From contig NZ_FMVS01000016.1 of NCBI RefSeq assembly GCF_900102515.1, positions 1 through 64,000 of the forward strand: a stretch of DNA of 64,000 nt. The letters run 5' to 3'. Every line of letters begins with the position of its first letter. Within the stretch, counting starts at the first letter, position 1. This document shows positions 25,399 to 34,913 of this stretch, one piece after another. The notes beneath the pieces are model-generated. The model was not told the origin of the DNA. It saw nothing but the letters and a program-made list of their open reading frames with translations, and did no database searches. The position numbers and the translations under genes are program-made. This DNA comes from Butyrivibrio sp. INlla14. Lineage in GTDB: Bacteria; Bacillota; Clostridia; Lachnospirales; Lachnospiraceae.

Positions 25399-26913
25399 AT
25401 GAGAAAAGACACATTTAAGAAACGTAGGAAAAAATCTATGAGCAACTGGTTTGAGGAGATGGTTGAGCGCCTTGGTGGAAGAGCGATAGCCATCGCCTCA
25501 TTGTCCATGCTTGTGATTATAATTGCAATCATTGTGCTCATTGTGATCAAAATAAGTTCAATGGACAAAGATTTGGATGATGGCTACAGTGATGCTCAGG
25601 TTGCTGGTGAGGAAATGACTGCTGGCGGAGACTCAAATCTGGCTGAGGGAGATATGCCTGTTGTCGAGACCGCAACTGAAGGGACGAAGACTGAATCAAC
25701 TTCAGATACGACTGTGCTTGCCAAAAAAGAAGGGGCAAAGGAAGGATATCTTAACAGGTGTGTATTCCTTGGCGACTCCAGGACAGTTGCCATGGTCAAC
25801 TATGGCTTTTTTAACGATGATGCCGCACTGGCCCAGATTGGTATATCACATCCGGCATTTGCATCCAATAAGTTCATTAACAATGCAGGAAAAGAATATA
25901 CTTTAAAAACCTATCTGAAGTCTCATCAGGCTCCGGTTATTTATATTCTTTTGGGAGTAAACGGGATAAATGATCCCAGTGAGAAACATTATCGGAATAC
26001 GTTTATTTCTCTTATCGACAGTGTGGCCGAGATGGCGCCTAATTCCAATATTGTACTTGTGGCAATAGGCCCTGTTGATGACAACGGAATATACAAAAAT
26101 AATGTCCAGAACGCAATGATAGACAAATATAATAAGTTTCTTCTGGAAACTGCCAAGGAGAAGCATATCTTTTACCTTAATATCGCGGAAATCCTCAAAG
26201 GGCCTGATGGACAGGTCAAGTCTGAGTATAACGGCGGCGATGGGCTTCATTATTCCGGAAAAGGGTGTGAGGCCATATTCAAGTACATAGTAGAACATCC
26301 TGTGCCCCAGATATCTGATGAGGGCGAATATGTTGTTAAATATATCAAGCCTGATCCTAACAGAATCAAGGTTACCATGGGTAAAGACTCTGGAATTGAT
26401 GAAGATAAGATTGATGATCTTATGAAAATGATGACTGGAACTGCAGAAAACCAGACTTCTTCTGATGCCAGCACACAAAGCAGTACAGAAACTGAAGAGG
26501 AACTGCGTAAGAAGGCAGAGGAAGAAGAGAAAAAGAAGGCGGAAGAGGAAAAGAAGAAAGAGGAAGAGGAAAAAAAGAAGGCTGAGGAAGAGAAGAAGAA
26601 ACTAGAAGAGGAAAAGGAAGAGGAAAAGGAAGAGGAAAAGGAAGAGGAAGAGAAAAAGAGGCTGGAAGAGGAAGAAAAAGAAAAAAAGAGACTGGAAGAG
26701 GAAGAGCGTAAGAGAGCCGAAGAAGAGAAGGAGAAAGAGAAAAAGGAAGCTGAGGAAGGAAGTAAAGAAGCGTCCAAAGACGAGGAAGAAAATGAGGGAA
26801 GCGGAAAGGCTAGCACCGCTGCCAGCTCAGCTGCCAGCTCAAAAGACGAAGTACAAGACCAGTCTGAAACACCGTCAGATCAGTCAGAAGCAGAAGCTGG
26901 GAACGAGCCGTAA
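25399..26913 (+). CDS. Membrane-anchored SGNH-type hydrolase with long Lys/Glu tail
   Basis: 504 residues from ATG 25399 (frame opens at 25369; GGAGGAG and AGGGA upstream). One helix near residues 34-55 anchors the protein, then a Thr/Glu linker, then an SGNH fold with GDSR (Ser127) and GDGLHYSG near residue 280 supplying the Asp/His pair. Such proteins act on acylated wall polysaccharides or glycolipids. Residues about 370-450 are almost only Glu, Lys, Arg, Ala and Leu in short blocks, forming a single alpha helix or coiled coil, then a Ser/Ala/Glu-rich end. The charged run is coded by purine-rich DNA that also opens a Ser-rich minus-strand frame. Confidence 0.82.
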   Translation: MRKDTFKKRRKKSMSNWFEEMVERLGGRAIAIASLSMLVIIIAIIVLIVIKISSMDKDLDDGYSDAQVAGEEMTAGGDSNLAEGDMPVVETATEGTKTESTSDTTVLAKKEGAKEGYLNRCVFLGDSRTVAMVNYGFFNDDAALAQIGISHPAFASNKFINNAGKEYTLKTYLKSHQAPVIYILLGVNGINDPSEKHYRNTFISLIDSVAEMAPNSNIVLVAIGPVDDNGIYKNNVQNAMIDKYNKFLLETAKEKHIFYLNIAEILKGPDGQVKSEYNGGDGLHYSGKGCEAIFKYIVEHPVPQISDEGEYVVKYIKPDPNRIKVTMGKDSGIDEDKIDDLMKMMTGTAENQTSSDASTQSSTETEEELRKKAEEEEKKKAEEEKKKEEEEKKKAEEEKKKLEEEKEEEKEEEKEEEEKKRLEEEEKEKKRLEEEERKRAEEEKEKEKKEAEEGSKEASKDEEENEGSGKASTAASSAASSKDEVQDQSETPSDQSEAEAGNEP

Positions 26914-26970
26914 GAAAACGAACCACAAACTCTCCCTCGTCCCTAGGGACCATTATCATCAACATTTGTT

Positions 26971-27555
26971 TCATGACAGTTTTTTCAATGTGTTATCAAA
27001 CATTTCTACGCATATATCAGCCATGCGCTGTTCGCTTTCCTGCATCCCTTCTCTGAACCAGCTGATAAGTATCTGGAAAAAAGCTGCTTCTGAAGCAAGC
27101 TTGATGTATTTGATCTCTGTATCTGTTGTAGGATACAGAAGTTCTGATATGGACCTGCCGGAAAAGAGCTCACGTTTCAATATACCTGCCTGATCAAACA
27201 GGGCGATGGTTTCTTTATCCTCGCGGATGGTACGGAAAACATCTTCAAACCACTGATGAGGATTCTCATGCATTTCTGGTTTTTCACAAATTTCTGCTAT
27301 GCTTTTTATCAGTCTGTTACCGAGTTCATGCAAAATATCTTCCTTGTCAGTATAGTTGCGGTAGAAGGCAGTACGTGAAACTCCAGCACGACGCACGATC
27401 TCACTGACAGTGATCTTTTCATACGGGTGTTCGCCCATTAGGTGCATAAGCGCAAGCTGAAGGCATTCTCTGGTCAGCTGGTTAGACTCTTTGTTATTCA
27501 TTCGCAGAACTTCTTTTTTCTGCATTTCTGTCAAAGGCTCTTTAGTGGCTTTCAT
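26971..27555 (-). CDS. TetR family transcriptional regulator
   Basis: 194 residues. The N-terminal helix-turn-helix reads ITVSEIVRRAGVSRTAFYRNYTDKEDIL (about 45-75), the TetR hallmark; the C-terminal ligand domain is typical of TetR_C_7-like proteins. Minus-strand GGGGAAAAG precedes the ATG. It diverges from the frameshifted radical SAM gene; the 164-base gap contains a perfect GTTACA-CT-TGTAAC palindrome that could be its operator. Confidence 0.9.
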   Translation of the reverse strand: MKATKEPLTEMQKKEVLRMNNKESNQLTRECLQLALMHLMGEHPYEKITVSEIVRRAGVSRTAFYRNYTDKEDILHELGNRLIKSIAEICEKPEMHENPHQWFEDVFRTIREDKETIALFDQAGILKRELFSGRSISELLYPTTDTEIKYIKLASEAAFFQILISWFREGMQESEQRMADICVEMFDNTLKKLS

Positions 27556-27664
27556 ATTTCTTTTCCCCTGTTGTTACAAAATAAGTGATTATGTCACGTC
27601 GCGCCAATTGACACTTCTACTGTCATGTCCGAGAGTAGAGCTGTTGTATTGCATCTCCTGCGGC

Positions 27665-27678
27665 GTTACACTTGTAAC
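27665..27678. promoter_or_regulatory. Candidate TetR operator palindrome
   Basis: GTTACACTTGTAAC is a perfect inverted repeat in the divergent gap, 42 bases before the radical SAM start. A related half-site, TGTAACACTT, follows at about 27690. Confidence 0.45.
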
Positions 27679-27719
27679 ATCAAAACGATTGTAACACTTA
27701 AAGGGGAGGAATAACAAGT

Positions 27720-29202
27720 ATGGAATTAGTAGAAAACTTATCTCACAAAGTGCAGAAACAGGCATTTAGCCTATTGATCGATAGATTTCTTGCAAATCTC
27801 GACAAAGCTGAGAACAGAAACGTATTTAAAACTCGTAGATCAGGCAGAGAAATTCTGGGGGAAAGATGGAGCAAGAAAGGACAAGCTTGATCAGGTAAGA
27901 GCAGCTTTCAAGGACCCTGACAATAGATGGGTCAAGTTTATAAATAAAGTAGTTGATGAGACAGATCCTCACGTTGCCAAGATGACAATGCTAAACCTTG
28001 GTTATGAGGCCTTTTTCAGAGGTACCAAGATGATCAGGGCAAACAGGGAAAAGTACGGATGCAATATCCCATGGCTTATTCTCTTTGATCCTACAAGTGC
28101 CTGCAACATGCATTGCCAGGGCTGTTGGTCCGGTACTTATGGCCCTAAGCACGACCTGTCTTTTGAAGACATGGATAAGATCGTTACCCAGGGAAAAGAG
28201 CTTGGCGTTTACCTATACATGATGACAGGCGGGGAGCCTCTTGTAAGAAAAAAGGATGTACTGCGTCTTGCTGAAAAGCACAATGATGTTGAGTTCTCTA
28301 TTTTTGACAACTCCACTTTAATTGATGAGGACTTCTGTAAGGAAGTTGTAAGACTTGGAAATATTACGTTCCAGCTTTCTATCGAGGGTACTCCTGATAC
28401 AAATGATGCGAGACGTGGAATTGGTCATTATGACGCTGTAATGAAAGCCATGGACCTGTTTAAGAAATACGGAATTGTCTATGGAACTTCCATCTGCTAT
28501 ACAAGAAATAATATCGAGGCAGTAACTGACCCTAAGTTTATCGAGTTCATAGCTGAAAAAGGTGCAAGATTCGGATTCTTTTTCCACTATATGCCAGTAG
28601 GAAATAATGCGGTACCAGAGCTTATGCCTACTGTAGAGCAGAGAAGAAAGATGGTAGATCAAATCAGATACCTTAGAAGTGACAAGTGCGATATAGGGTT
28701 CTTCCCTATGGATTTCCAGAATGATGGAGAGGCAGTTGGTGGCTGTATCGCTGGCGGAAGAAACTACTTCCACATCAATTCAAGTGGAGATGCAGAGCCC
28801 TGCGTATTTATCCACTTCTCCAACACTAATATTCATACTCATTCAATACTTGAGATGCTTCAGAGCCCTCTTTTCATGGAATATCACAAGGGACAGCCTT
28901 TCAATAAGAACCATTTAAGACCATGCCCAATGCTTGAAAATCCTGAGCTTCTTCGTGAGATGGTGGCAAGATCTGGAGCCCATGGTACCAATGAAGAATC
29001 AGAGGAAAGCGTTGAACACCTCTGCTCAAAGTGCGATAATTATTCAAAAGAGTGGGGACCTGTAGCAGATGATATCTGGGCTCGCCAGAAGCACTATAGA
29101 AAAGCATACGAAAACTATGCAAAAGAAAATATAGAAAGCGCCGAGAAATTGGAATTTCCTGAGACTATGGAAATCAAGAAAGAAGAGAACAGAGGTGCTT
29201 GA
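27720..29202 (+). pseudogene. Radical SAM protein gene with an apparent one-base frameshift
   Basis: From ATG 27720 (GGGGAGGA upstream) the frame reads MELVENLSHKVQKQAFSLLI... to residue 37 (VFK) and stops at 27890; the family continues in the +1 frame with LVDQAEKFWGKDG to 29202. One extra A in the AAAA run at 27828-27831 explains it. The long downstream frame is otherwise intact: TSACNMHCQGCWSGTYG holds the CxxxCxxC cluster, followed by TGGEPLV and a C-terminal CSKCDNY region. If joined, 493 residues. It may be a genuine mutation, a programmed shift or a homopolymer sequencing error. The TTG at 27790 that opens the longer frame is unlikely to be a real start. Confidence 0.8.
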
Positions 29203-29221
29203 TAGCAACGCCAGAAGACAC

Positions 29222-29253
29222 AAAAAAAGGAAGCGATAAACGCTTCCTTTTTT
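29222..29253. terminator. Bidirectional intrinsic terminator
   Basis: GGAAGCG (29229-29235) pairs with CGCTTCC (29241-29247), loop ATAAA, T-run at 29248-29253. The A-run on the other side makes it a terminator for the minus-strand tRNA as well. Confidence 0.85.
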
Positions 29254-29255
29254 AG

Positions 29256-29329
29256 TAGCGAGAGGGGGACTCGAACCCTCGACACCGCGGGTATGAACCG
29301 CGTGCTCTAGCCAGCTGAGCTACCTCGCC
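29256..29329 (-). tRNA. tRNA-Met (CAT), elongator type
   Basis: On the minus strand the 74-nt cloverleaf begins GGCGAGGTAGCTCAG. The D arm is GCTC/GAGC, the anticodon arm CGCGG-TTCATAC-CCGCG (anticodon CAT) and the T loop TTCGAGT. The anticodon stem lacks the three consecutive G-C pairs of initiator tRNA, so elongator Met is most likely; tRNA-Ile2 (lysidine-modified CAT) is possible. CCA is not encoded. The acceptor stem has G-U at both ends and the T stem one A-C mismatch, slightly irregular. Confidence 0.85.
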
Positions 29330-29540
29330 ATATGAGATTGTTTGTTGCTGTCGGTCGCAACCGACTTGTATAATATACCGCGTGGAGAGAGCATTGTCAA
29401 CAAATAATTTTCAATTTTTTTCAAAAAATATATACTCGTTTTATATTTATCAATAAAACGTTTCGAAATCCTACATGCCAATTATGATAAAATATAAGGA
29501 AGTAGACAAATAATGAAGAAATCAGAGGAGTAGGTTAGGT

Positions 29541-30482
29541 ATGGACGCAGTTGTGGGGAACTCTTTTTATTTTGACTTTGAAGTGAGGCTTATGGAAGCT
29601 TTGCAGGGGATACTTGGCGAAAAGGGAGCAGTACTATTATCACAGCTATCAGCGCTGGGAGAGACATTGATTTTCATAATGATCCTGGGATTCTTGTACT
29701 GGGGTGTTGATAAAAAGGCTGGAATTAAGGTAGGAACTGAGCTTATGTTTGCTCTTTGCCTAAACCCAATGGTCAAGAATATAGCTAACAGAAGAAGGCC
29801 GTATTTTGATAATACTAACGTAAAGTGCATAAGGCCTGTAGAAAAAGACGCGGATATTTATGATATTGCAGCTCAGGGCTTTTCTTTTCCCAGCGGACAT
29901 TCAACCAATTCAGTTGTGGTCTATGGGGGCATTGCAAGGTGTTACAAGAATAAGCTTATAAGGGCACTTGGGGTGGTATTGCCTGTTCTTGTTGGATTAT
30001 CCAGGATAATTGCAGGAGTTCACTATCCAACGGATGTGTTGTGCGGATGGGCCTTGGGCCTTGTTGTGATCCTTATAGTGCCAGTAATATTTGACAAAGT
30101 TGGAGATGAAAAGAGATGGCTTGTCTTTTTGATACTATCAGTAATCAGCCTTCTTGGGGGGTTCTACTGCAAGACAGATGACTATTTTACAGGACTTGGG
30201 ATGATGCTTGGTTTTTCTGTTGCAGTTGAAATAGAAGAGAGATTTATAAAGTTTGAGAGTACCAACAGACCTTTAGAGATAGGGCTCAGACTAGTTTTGG
30301 GAGCAGCAATTTTTAGCGCTATCACAAGCCTTTTAAAGCTTCCGTTTCCAGCAGAAGTATTAAACAGGGGCGATTTTCTTGCGCATCTTATAAGAGTTTT
30401 AAGGTATTTTATTGCATCTGTAGTCAGCATGGGGTTATACCCAGCTTGCTTTAAGAAAATGTCAGGTCTTTTCAATAAATAA
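29541..30482 (+). CDS. PAP2 superfamily membrane phosphatase
   Basis: 313 residues with about eight helices. The three PAP2 motifs are in order: KNIANRRRPYF (KxxxxxxRP type, about 74-84), SFPSGHST (about 116-123) and SRIIAGVHYPTDVLCG (about 155-170). Such enzymes dephosphorylate lipid phosphates such as undecaprenyl pyrophosphate or phosphatidic acid on the outer face of the membrane. GAGGAG precedes the ATG. The GH13 gene follows after 28 bases with its own AGGAGG. Confidence 0.92.
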   Translation: MDAVVGNSFYFDFEVRLMEALQGILGEKGAVLLSQLSALGETLIFIMILGFLYWGVDKKAGIKVGTELMFALCLNPMVKNIANRRRPYFDNTNVKCIRPVEKDADIYDIAAQGFSFPSGHSTNSVVVYGGIARCYKNKLIRALGVVLPVLVGLSRIIAGVHYPTDVLCGWALGLVVILIVPVIFDKVGDEKRWLVFLILSVISLLGGFYCKTDDYFTGLGMMLGFSVAVEIEERFIKFESTNRPLEIGLRLVLGAAIFSAITSLLKLPFPAEVLNRGDFLAHLIRVLRYFIASVVSMGLYPACFKKMSGLFNK

Positions 30483-30510
30483 GATCATCAAAAATCAGGA
30501 GGTATCTGCT

Positions 30511-31815
30511 ATGTGGGCTTATGAGACTTCTTTTTATCAGATCTATCCATTGGGATTTTGTGGTGCGCCCTTCGAAAATGATGGAAAGCTAGAACACAGG
30601 ATTTTAAAGGTCATAGACTGGATCCCGCATTTTAAAAAGCTTGGCATAGGCGCTGTCTTGTTCAATCCTGTATTTGAGTCTGATACTCATGGCTATAATA
30701 CCAGGGATTATAAAAAGATAGATGTTCGCCTTGGTACTAATGCTGATTTTAAGAAGGTTTGTGACAAGCTCCACAAGGAAGGCATCAGGGTTGTGCTTGA
30801 TGGAGTGTTCAACCACGCAGGCAGAGGCTTTTTTGGATTTACTGATGTTTTGGAAAAAAAGTGGGATTCTTCCTATAAGGACTGGTTTAACATAAGCTTT
30901 GACGGAAACAATGGCTACAATGATGGTTTGTGGTATGAGGGATGGGAAGGCAATTATGATCTGGTCAAACTCAATCTGAAAAATCCGGCAGTCACTGATT
31001 ATCTTTTGGAAAGCGCCAAATTCTGGGTTGATGAGTTTGGAATTGATGGACTTCGCCTCGATGTAGCCTATTGCCTTGATCAGGACTTTATCAGAAGGCT
31101 TAGAAGAGAGAGTAGCGGCTGGAAGGAAGATTTTTTCCTCATGGGCGAGATGATAGGCGGAGATTACAACCGCATTATGGGAGATGACCTGTGCCACAGT
31201 GCCACTAATTATGAGTGTTACAAGGGCATGCATTCCTCATTTAACAGCATGAATATGTTTGAAATAGTCCATTCCCTTTTGCGTCAGTTTGGGCCGGAGA
31301 ACTGGACTTTGTATAGAGGAAGGCACCTTTTATCTTTTGTTGATAATCATGATGTCAGTAGGATTGCCAGTGTCCTTCAAAGGCCTGAGCATCTTAAGCT
31401 TATTTATACCCTTATGTTTGGAATGCCTGGAATTCCTACAATCTACTATGGTAGTGAATGGGGAGAAAAGGCGGATAAATCCCAGGGAGATCCTGCACTT
31501 AGGCCTTGCTTTGATGAGCCTATGTGGACGGAGCTTACTGATACGATTGCCGCGCTCTGCCATGGAAGAGAAGGCTCCAAGGCTTTATCCTACGGAGATT
31601 TTAAGTCTCTTTTACTAACTAACAGACAGTGCATCTTTGAAAGAGAAGCAGAAGGTGACAGAGTGATTGTTGTCATAAATGCTGATGAAAATCAGTTCCA
31701 TGCTGATTTTGATGCAAGAGCAGGAAGAGCTACAGATATTATAACTGGAAAAGAGATAGATTTTGGAGGAGGACTTAATATTCCGGGATATACTTCATAT
31801 TTACTGCAGATTTGA
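30511..31815 (+). CDS. Cytoplasmic GH13 family glycosidase (alpha-amylase-like)
   Basis: 434 residues with no signal peptide, so intracellular. The beta/alpha-barrel motifs are DGVFNHAGRG, GLRLDVAY (nucleophile Asp184), LMGEMIGG (acid/base Glu213) and FVDNHDVSR (Asp281). It probably hydrolyses maltodextrins or related alpha-1,4 glucans taken up by the cell, like neopullulanase or maltogenic enzymes, but it lacks the extra N-terminal domain of those, and exact specificity is open. AGGAGG lies 8 bases upstream. Shares the transcript of the PAP2 gene or is read through from it. Confidence 0.9.
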   Translation: MWAYETSFYQIYPLGFCGAPFENDGKLEHRILKVIDWIPHFKKLGIGAVLFNPVFESDTHGYNTRDYKKIDVRLGTNADFKKVCDKLHKEGIRVVLDGVFNHAGRGFFGFTDVLEKKWDSSYKDWFNISFDGNNGYNDGLWYEGWEGNYDLVKLNLKNPAVTDYLLESAKFWVDEFGIDGLRLDVAYCLDQDFIRRLRRESSGWKEDFFLMGEMIGGDYNRIMGDDLCHSATNYECYKGMHSSFNSMNMFEIVHSLLRQFGPENWTLYRGRHLLSFVDNHDVSRIASVLQRPEHLKLIYTLMFGMPGIPTIYYGSEWGEKADKSQGDPALRPCFDEPMWTELTDTIAALCHGREGSKALSYGDFKSLLLTNRQCIFEREAEGDRVIVVINADENQFHADFDARAGRATDIITGKEIDFGGGLNIPGYTSYLLQI

Positions 31816-31871
31816 TGAATGAATGTTGCAAATAAGTTGTTGCTATAGGAGTTTTATATTATAATTTATAT

Positions 31872-33788
31872 ATGGAAATTCGTACACCTATAATTGCAAT
31901 ATTGGTATCAAGCATACTTCTTGTTATTTATCTTAGAAGGAACCTGCCGCAGCTTATTTCTGCGAAGGTTTTCTTTGTTTTCTTAATTTCGGTCTTTTTT
32001 AACAACCTGTGTGAGATCTTTGAATGTGCGGTATTCTGGTATGCTGATGAGTCTTTAGTAAATTTAAGGCACGTTGCACAGGTCCTATATATGGGATCTC
32101 TTTTGGTTCCGGCCTTTATCATGTGTATTTATGTGTATTTCAGGACCTCGAGAACGCGGGCTATATCCAATACTGTAGTGGTGATGATCGGCATTCCTAT
32201 GCTGCTTGCGATAGCTAATGCTATAGCTCGTGGTATTTTTTATGGAATTAGTGATAACGGTAAGTATTTTAACTATGGCACTGCTGTTGATACTTGCTAT
32301 ATTGTGGGATTTCTTTATATCTTTTTATCTCTTGCGAGAGTTATATATTTCAGGGGGAGACTTCCGAGGGATGGCTTTATTGCTGTTCTGGCAGGTCTTG
32401 TAAACTGGGCGGGATGCGCTTTGTTTCAGTACTTCAACAGGGACATTCAGGTTTCAGCCATTGCAATGATGGTGATGGTGCTGATTCTTTTCCTGTCTAT
32501 GGAAAATCCCAAGGAGTTTTTCGAAAGATCAATTCAGGGCGTTCTTAACCGCGATGCCTTTAACGTAGCACTATTAGAAGCGGCAGGCTTTAGCAAGAAC
32601 TTTTTTATTGTATCAGTTATTTTTACTGGCAAGACCAATGTTATGTCAATCTCTGAGAGAAAAGAGCTGACGGAGCTTATGAGGGCAGTTGGCAGGTTTA
32701 CGGAGAGTTACATTGGGGTGCCGTCATATCTTTTTAACTGGAATACCTTGTGCTCTATAGTCAGAACTCCTGAGAATGTTGAGAGCTATATGACTTATGT
32801 CGGTAGTCTCAAGGACAATGAAAGCAAGAACTACAGGCTGACGTTTAGTGTTCTGGAGTGCCCTAAATATGCAAGTTCAGCTGATGACGTAATCAAAATT
32901 CTGGGCTATGTTTCTGAGGAATATGTATACACCCAGTCCTCGCCGAATCTTGTGATAGACCATAACGTTGTAGACAAGATGGTTTACAGAAATTCTATAG
33001 AGGACATTGTTAGAACAGCGGTAAAAGAGAAGTCTTTTGACGTTTATTACCAGCCTATCCTGACAGTTGAAGATGGCAGCTTTTCATCGGCTGAAGCTCT
33101 GGTAAGACTGAGAAGACCCAAGACAGAGAACTATATTTCTCCTGAGGATTTTATTCCAATTGCTGAAAAGTGCGGATTTATCCAGGAGATAGATGACATT
33201 GTATTTGAGAAGGTTTGTTCCTTCATAGCTCGCAGCAATTTACAGGGATATGGGATCAAGATGATCGAGGTCAACCTCTCTGGCAACGAAGTTGTGGATG
33301 AACAGACCCATGCCAGACTTATAAATAAGATGGAGAAATATCATATTCCTCCTAAGTTTATCAATTTTGAGATTACGGAGACTTCCTATATCAGTGATGA
33401 TCAGGCTTTCAAGGAAAATGTAAAACTATTAAAGGCCCACGGAAGCACGTTTTCAATGGATGATTTCGGGGCTGGGTATTCAAATCTTTTGGAGATACTT
33501 AAAATGGATTATGCCCTGGTCAAGCTGGACAAAGAGTTTGTCTGGAACTGTTTGGATCAGGATAAACCTGAGAATCTCAGGATGTTGGAGTATACAATCA
33601 ACTTCTTAAAGGACTATGGACTTCATATTTTGGCTGAAGGTGTTGAGACGCTTGATCAGGCCAAGATGCTGATAGATAAAGGTGTTGAGTTCTTGCAGGG
33701 CTTCTATTATTCAAGACCAATACCGGAAGATGAGTATTTGGAGTTTTTGAAATCGCAGAAGGGTTTATTTTCCAAAGACAATGGATAA
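31872..33788 (+). CDS. 7TM sensor-EAL protein with degenerate GGDEF (cyclic di-GMP phosphodiesterase)
   Basis: 638 residues. About seven helices (1-220) form an N-terminal membrane sensor. A roughly 160-residue GGDEF-like domain follows but lacks the RxGGDEF signature (the corresponding part is FNWNTLCSIV), so it is probably inactive or allosteric. The EAL domain (about 375-620) keeps SSAEALVRLRRP, EVNLSGNEV, EITETS and MDDFGAGYSNL, so phosphodiesterase activity is likely. There is no ribosome site; TATAAT ends only six bases before the ATG, hinting at a leaderless transcript. The next gene starts 24 bases after it. Confidence 0.9.
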   Translation: MEIRTPIIAILVSSILLVIYLRRNLPQLISAKVFFVFLISVFFNNLCEIFECAVFWYADESLVNLRHVAQVLYMGSLLVPAFIMCIYVYFRTSRTRAISNTVVVMIGIPMLLAIANAIARGIFYGISDNGKYFNYGTAVDTCYIVGFLYIFLSLARVIYFRGRLPRDGFIAVLAGLVNWAGCALFQYFNRDIQVSAIAMMVMVLILFLSMENPKEFFERSIQGVLNRDAFNVALLEAAGFSKNFFIVSVIFTGKTNVMSISERKELTELMRAVGRFTESYIGVPSYLFNWNTLCSIVRTPENVESYMTYVGSLKDNESKNYRLTFSVLECPKYASSADDVIKILGYVSEEYVYTQSSPNLVIDHNVVDKMVYRNSIEDIVRTAVKEKSFDVYYQPILTVEDGSFSSAEALVRLRRPKTENYISPEDFIPIAEKCGFIQEIDDIVFEKVCSFIARSNLQGYGIKMIEVNLSGNEVVDEQTHARLINKMEKYHIPPKFINFEITETSYISDDQAFKENVKLLKAHGSTFSMDDFGAGYSNLLEILKMDYALVKLDKEFVWNCLDQDKPENLRMLEYTINFLKDYGLHILAEGVETLDQAKMLIDKGVEFLQGFYYSRPIPEDEYLEFLKSQKGLFSKDNG

Positions 33789-33812
33789 TGGCTTGAGGGA
33801 AAGGAGATTCAT

Positions 33813-34250
33813 ATGAACGAAGAGCTTTACAATGCTGTTTTTGGCTATGGTGAGAACAAGGTGGATCCATTTGAACTGTGTGCTGTTGATTTTGACAGGA
33901 TCATTGGTGACATGAAGCTTGTTGGTTACGAGATCAACTCTCTCAATATTGTTCAGCAGATCATGCTGGAACAGTGCGACAATCTTCTTAAGACCAAGAA
34001 CAAGATCATAGAGCTGGTAATGGATATGGACAACCAGGATGATTTTTGCAGAGAAAAGTACGGACTTTCTTTTAAGGATATCATGGCGCTTGACCCGCAG
34101 CACGATATTGAGTGGGACATAAAGAGTGGTAAGGTCATTTATTTCCTATCCCACGAAGCTATGCACAAGGAAGAGGCGTATTTTACCCTGTTCAAAAAAT
34201 CTATGGATGCCTTTACTGCCAAGACTGGCTTCCAGTATATGAGTCTTTGA
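33813..34250 (+). CDS. Unknown soluble protein in an operon with an EAL protein and a GNAT
   Basis: 145 residues, mostly helical and acidic (YGENKVDPFELCAVDFDRIIGDM, VQQIMLEQCDNLLKTKNKIIEL, HEAMHKEEAYFTLFKKSMDAF). AAAGGAG before the ATG is strong. It starts 24 bases after the EAL gene and ends one base before the GNAT gene, so the three are cotranscribed. I do not recognise a domain; an output or adaptor protein for the EAL sensor is conceivable but unproven. Confidence 0.7.
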   Translation: MNEELYNAVFGYGENKVDPFELCAVDFDRIIGDMKLVGYEINSLNIVQQIMLEQCDNLLKTKNKIIELVMDMDNQDDFCREKYGLSFKDIMALDPQHDIEWDIKSGKVIYFLSHEAMHKEEAYFTLFKKSMDAFTAKTGFQYMSL

Positions 34251-34251
34251 T

Positions 34252-34809
34252 ATGGGATACGTATTAGAAACTGAAAGACTGATCCTTAGGGGCTGGAAAG
34301 ATGAAGATGCATCCAGCCTCTTTAAATATGCAAGCGATGAGCGTATAGGGCCGGCTGCAGGCTGGCTTCCCCATAGGGATGAAGACTATTCCAGGGCCGT
34401 TATACGGACCATTTTTGCTAAGGACGAGGTTTATGCAATTTGCCTTAAAGGCCAGGGGAGAGCTCCTGTTGGAAGTATAGGGCTTACACTGAAAGGTAGT
34501 CCTGAGAGGCCTCTTAAAGAGAAAGAAGCAGAACTTGGATACTGGATCGGCTTTCCTTTCTGGGGCAGGGGCCTTGTTACTGAGGCGGCCAGAGAGCTTA
34601 TCCGGCATGGCTTTGAAGATACTGGACTAAACAGGATCTTTTGCGGATACTTTCAGGGAAATACAAGGTCTCAGAAGGTTCAGGAAAAATGTGGATTTAA
34701 GCATTTATATACCAATGAAACTTCGAAAATACCTATGCTTGGAGAGACTCGTATTGAGAACATCAGTGTAATTACCAGAGAAGATTATATGGCGGGAAAA
34801 GGCAGATAA
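34252..34809 (+). CDS. GNAT acetyltransferase (RimJ/RimL-like)
   Basis: 185 residues. LETERLILRGWKDEDA at the N-terminus, the ELGYWIGFPFWGRGLVTEA acetyl-CoA region and NTRSQKVQEKCGF are signatures of the RimL/RimJ (Acetyltransf_3) branch, which acetylates N-termini of ribosomal proteins or small amines. The substrate is not determinable. It starts one base after the stop of the upstream gene. Confidence 0.88.
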   Translation: MGYVLETERLILRGWKDEDASSLFKYASDERIGPAAGWLPHRDEDYSRAVIRTIFAKDEVYAICLKGQGRAPVGSIGLTLKGSPERPLKEKEAELGYWIGFPFWGRGLVTEAARELIRHGFEDTGLNRIFCGYFQGNTRSQKVQEKCGFKHLYTNETSKIPMLGETRIENISVITREDYMAGKGR

Positions 34810-34868
34810 AATGAATGCTTTGTCCATATGATACACAAATTTTTTTGAGTTTTTTGCGCGCAAAAGTG

Positions 34869-34897
34869 TTACAAAAAAAGTAATATTATGTTATAAT
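34869..34897 (+). promoter_or_regulatory. Sigma-A promoter for the CarD-family gene
   Basis: TTACAA (34869-34874), 17-bp spacer, TATAAT (34892-34897). The predicted start near 34904 leaves a leader of about 125 nt. Confidence 0.75.
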
Positions 34898-34913
34898 TAC
34901 AACATGCGAGTAA

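Noticed and set aside
26250..26816. 188-residue Ser/Phe-rich minus-strand protein
   Set aside because: It mirrors the Lys/Glu codon run of the SGNH gene and has no independent support.
27790..29202. Radical SAM gene starting at TTG 27790
   Set aside because: The first 14 residues from this start have no family similarity, while the true N-terminus is encoded in the other frame behind a strong ribosome site.
29256..29329. Initiator tRNA-fMet
   Set aside because: The anticodon stem lacks three consecutive G-C pairs and the loop is TTCATAC, as in elongator tRNA-Met.
31872..33788. Active diguanylate cyclase in the EAL protein
   Set aside because: No RxGGDEF signature in the middle domain; only the EAL domain keeps its catalytic motifs.
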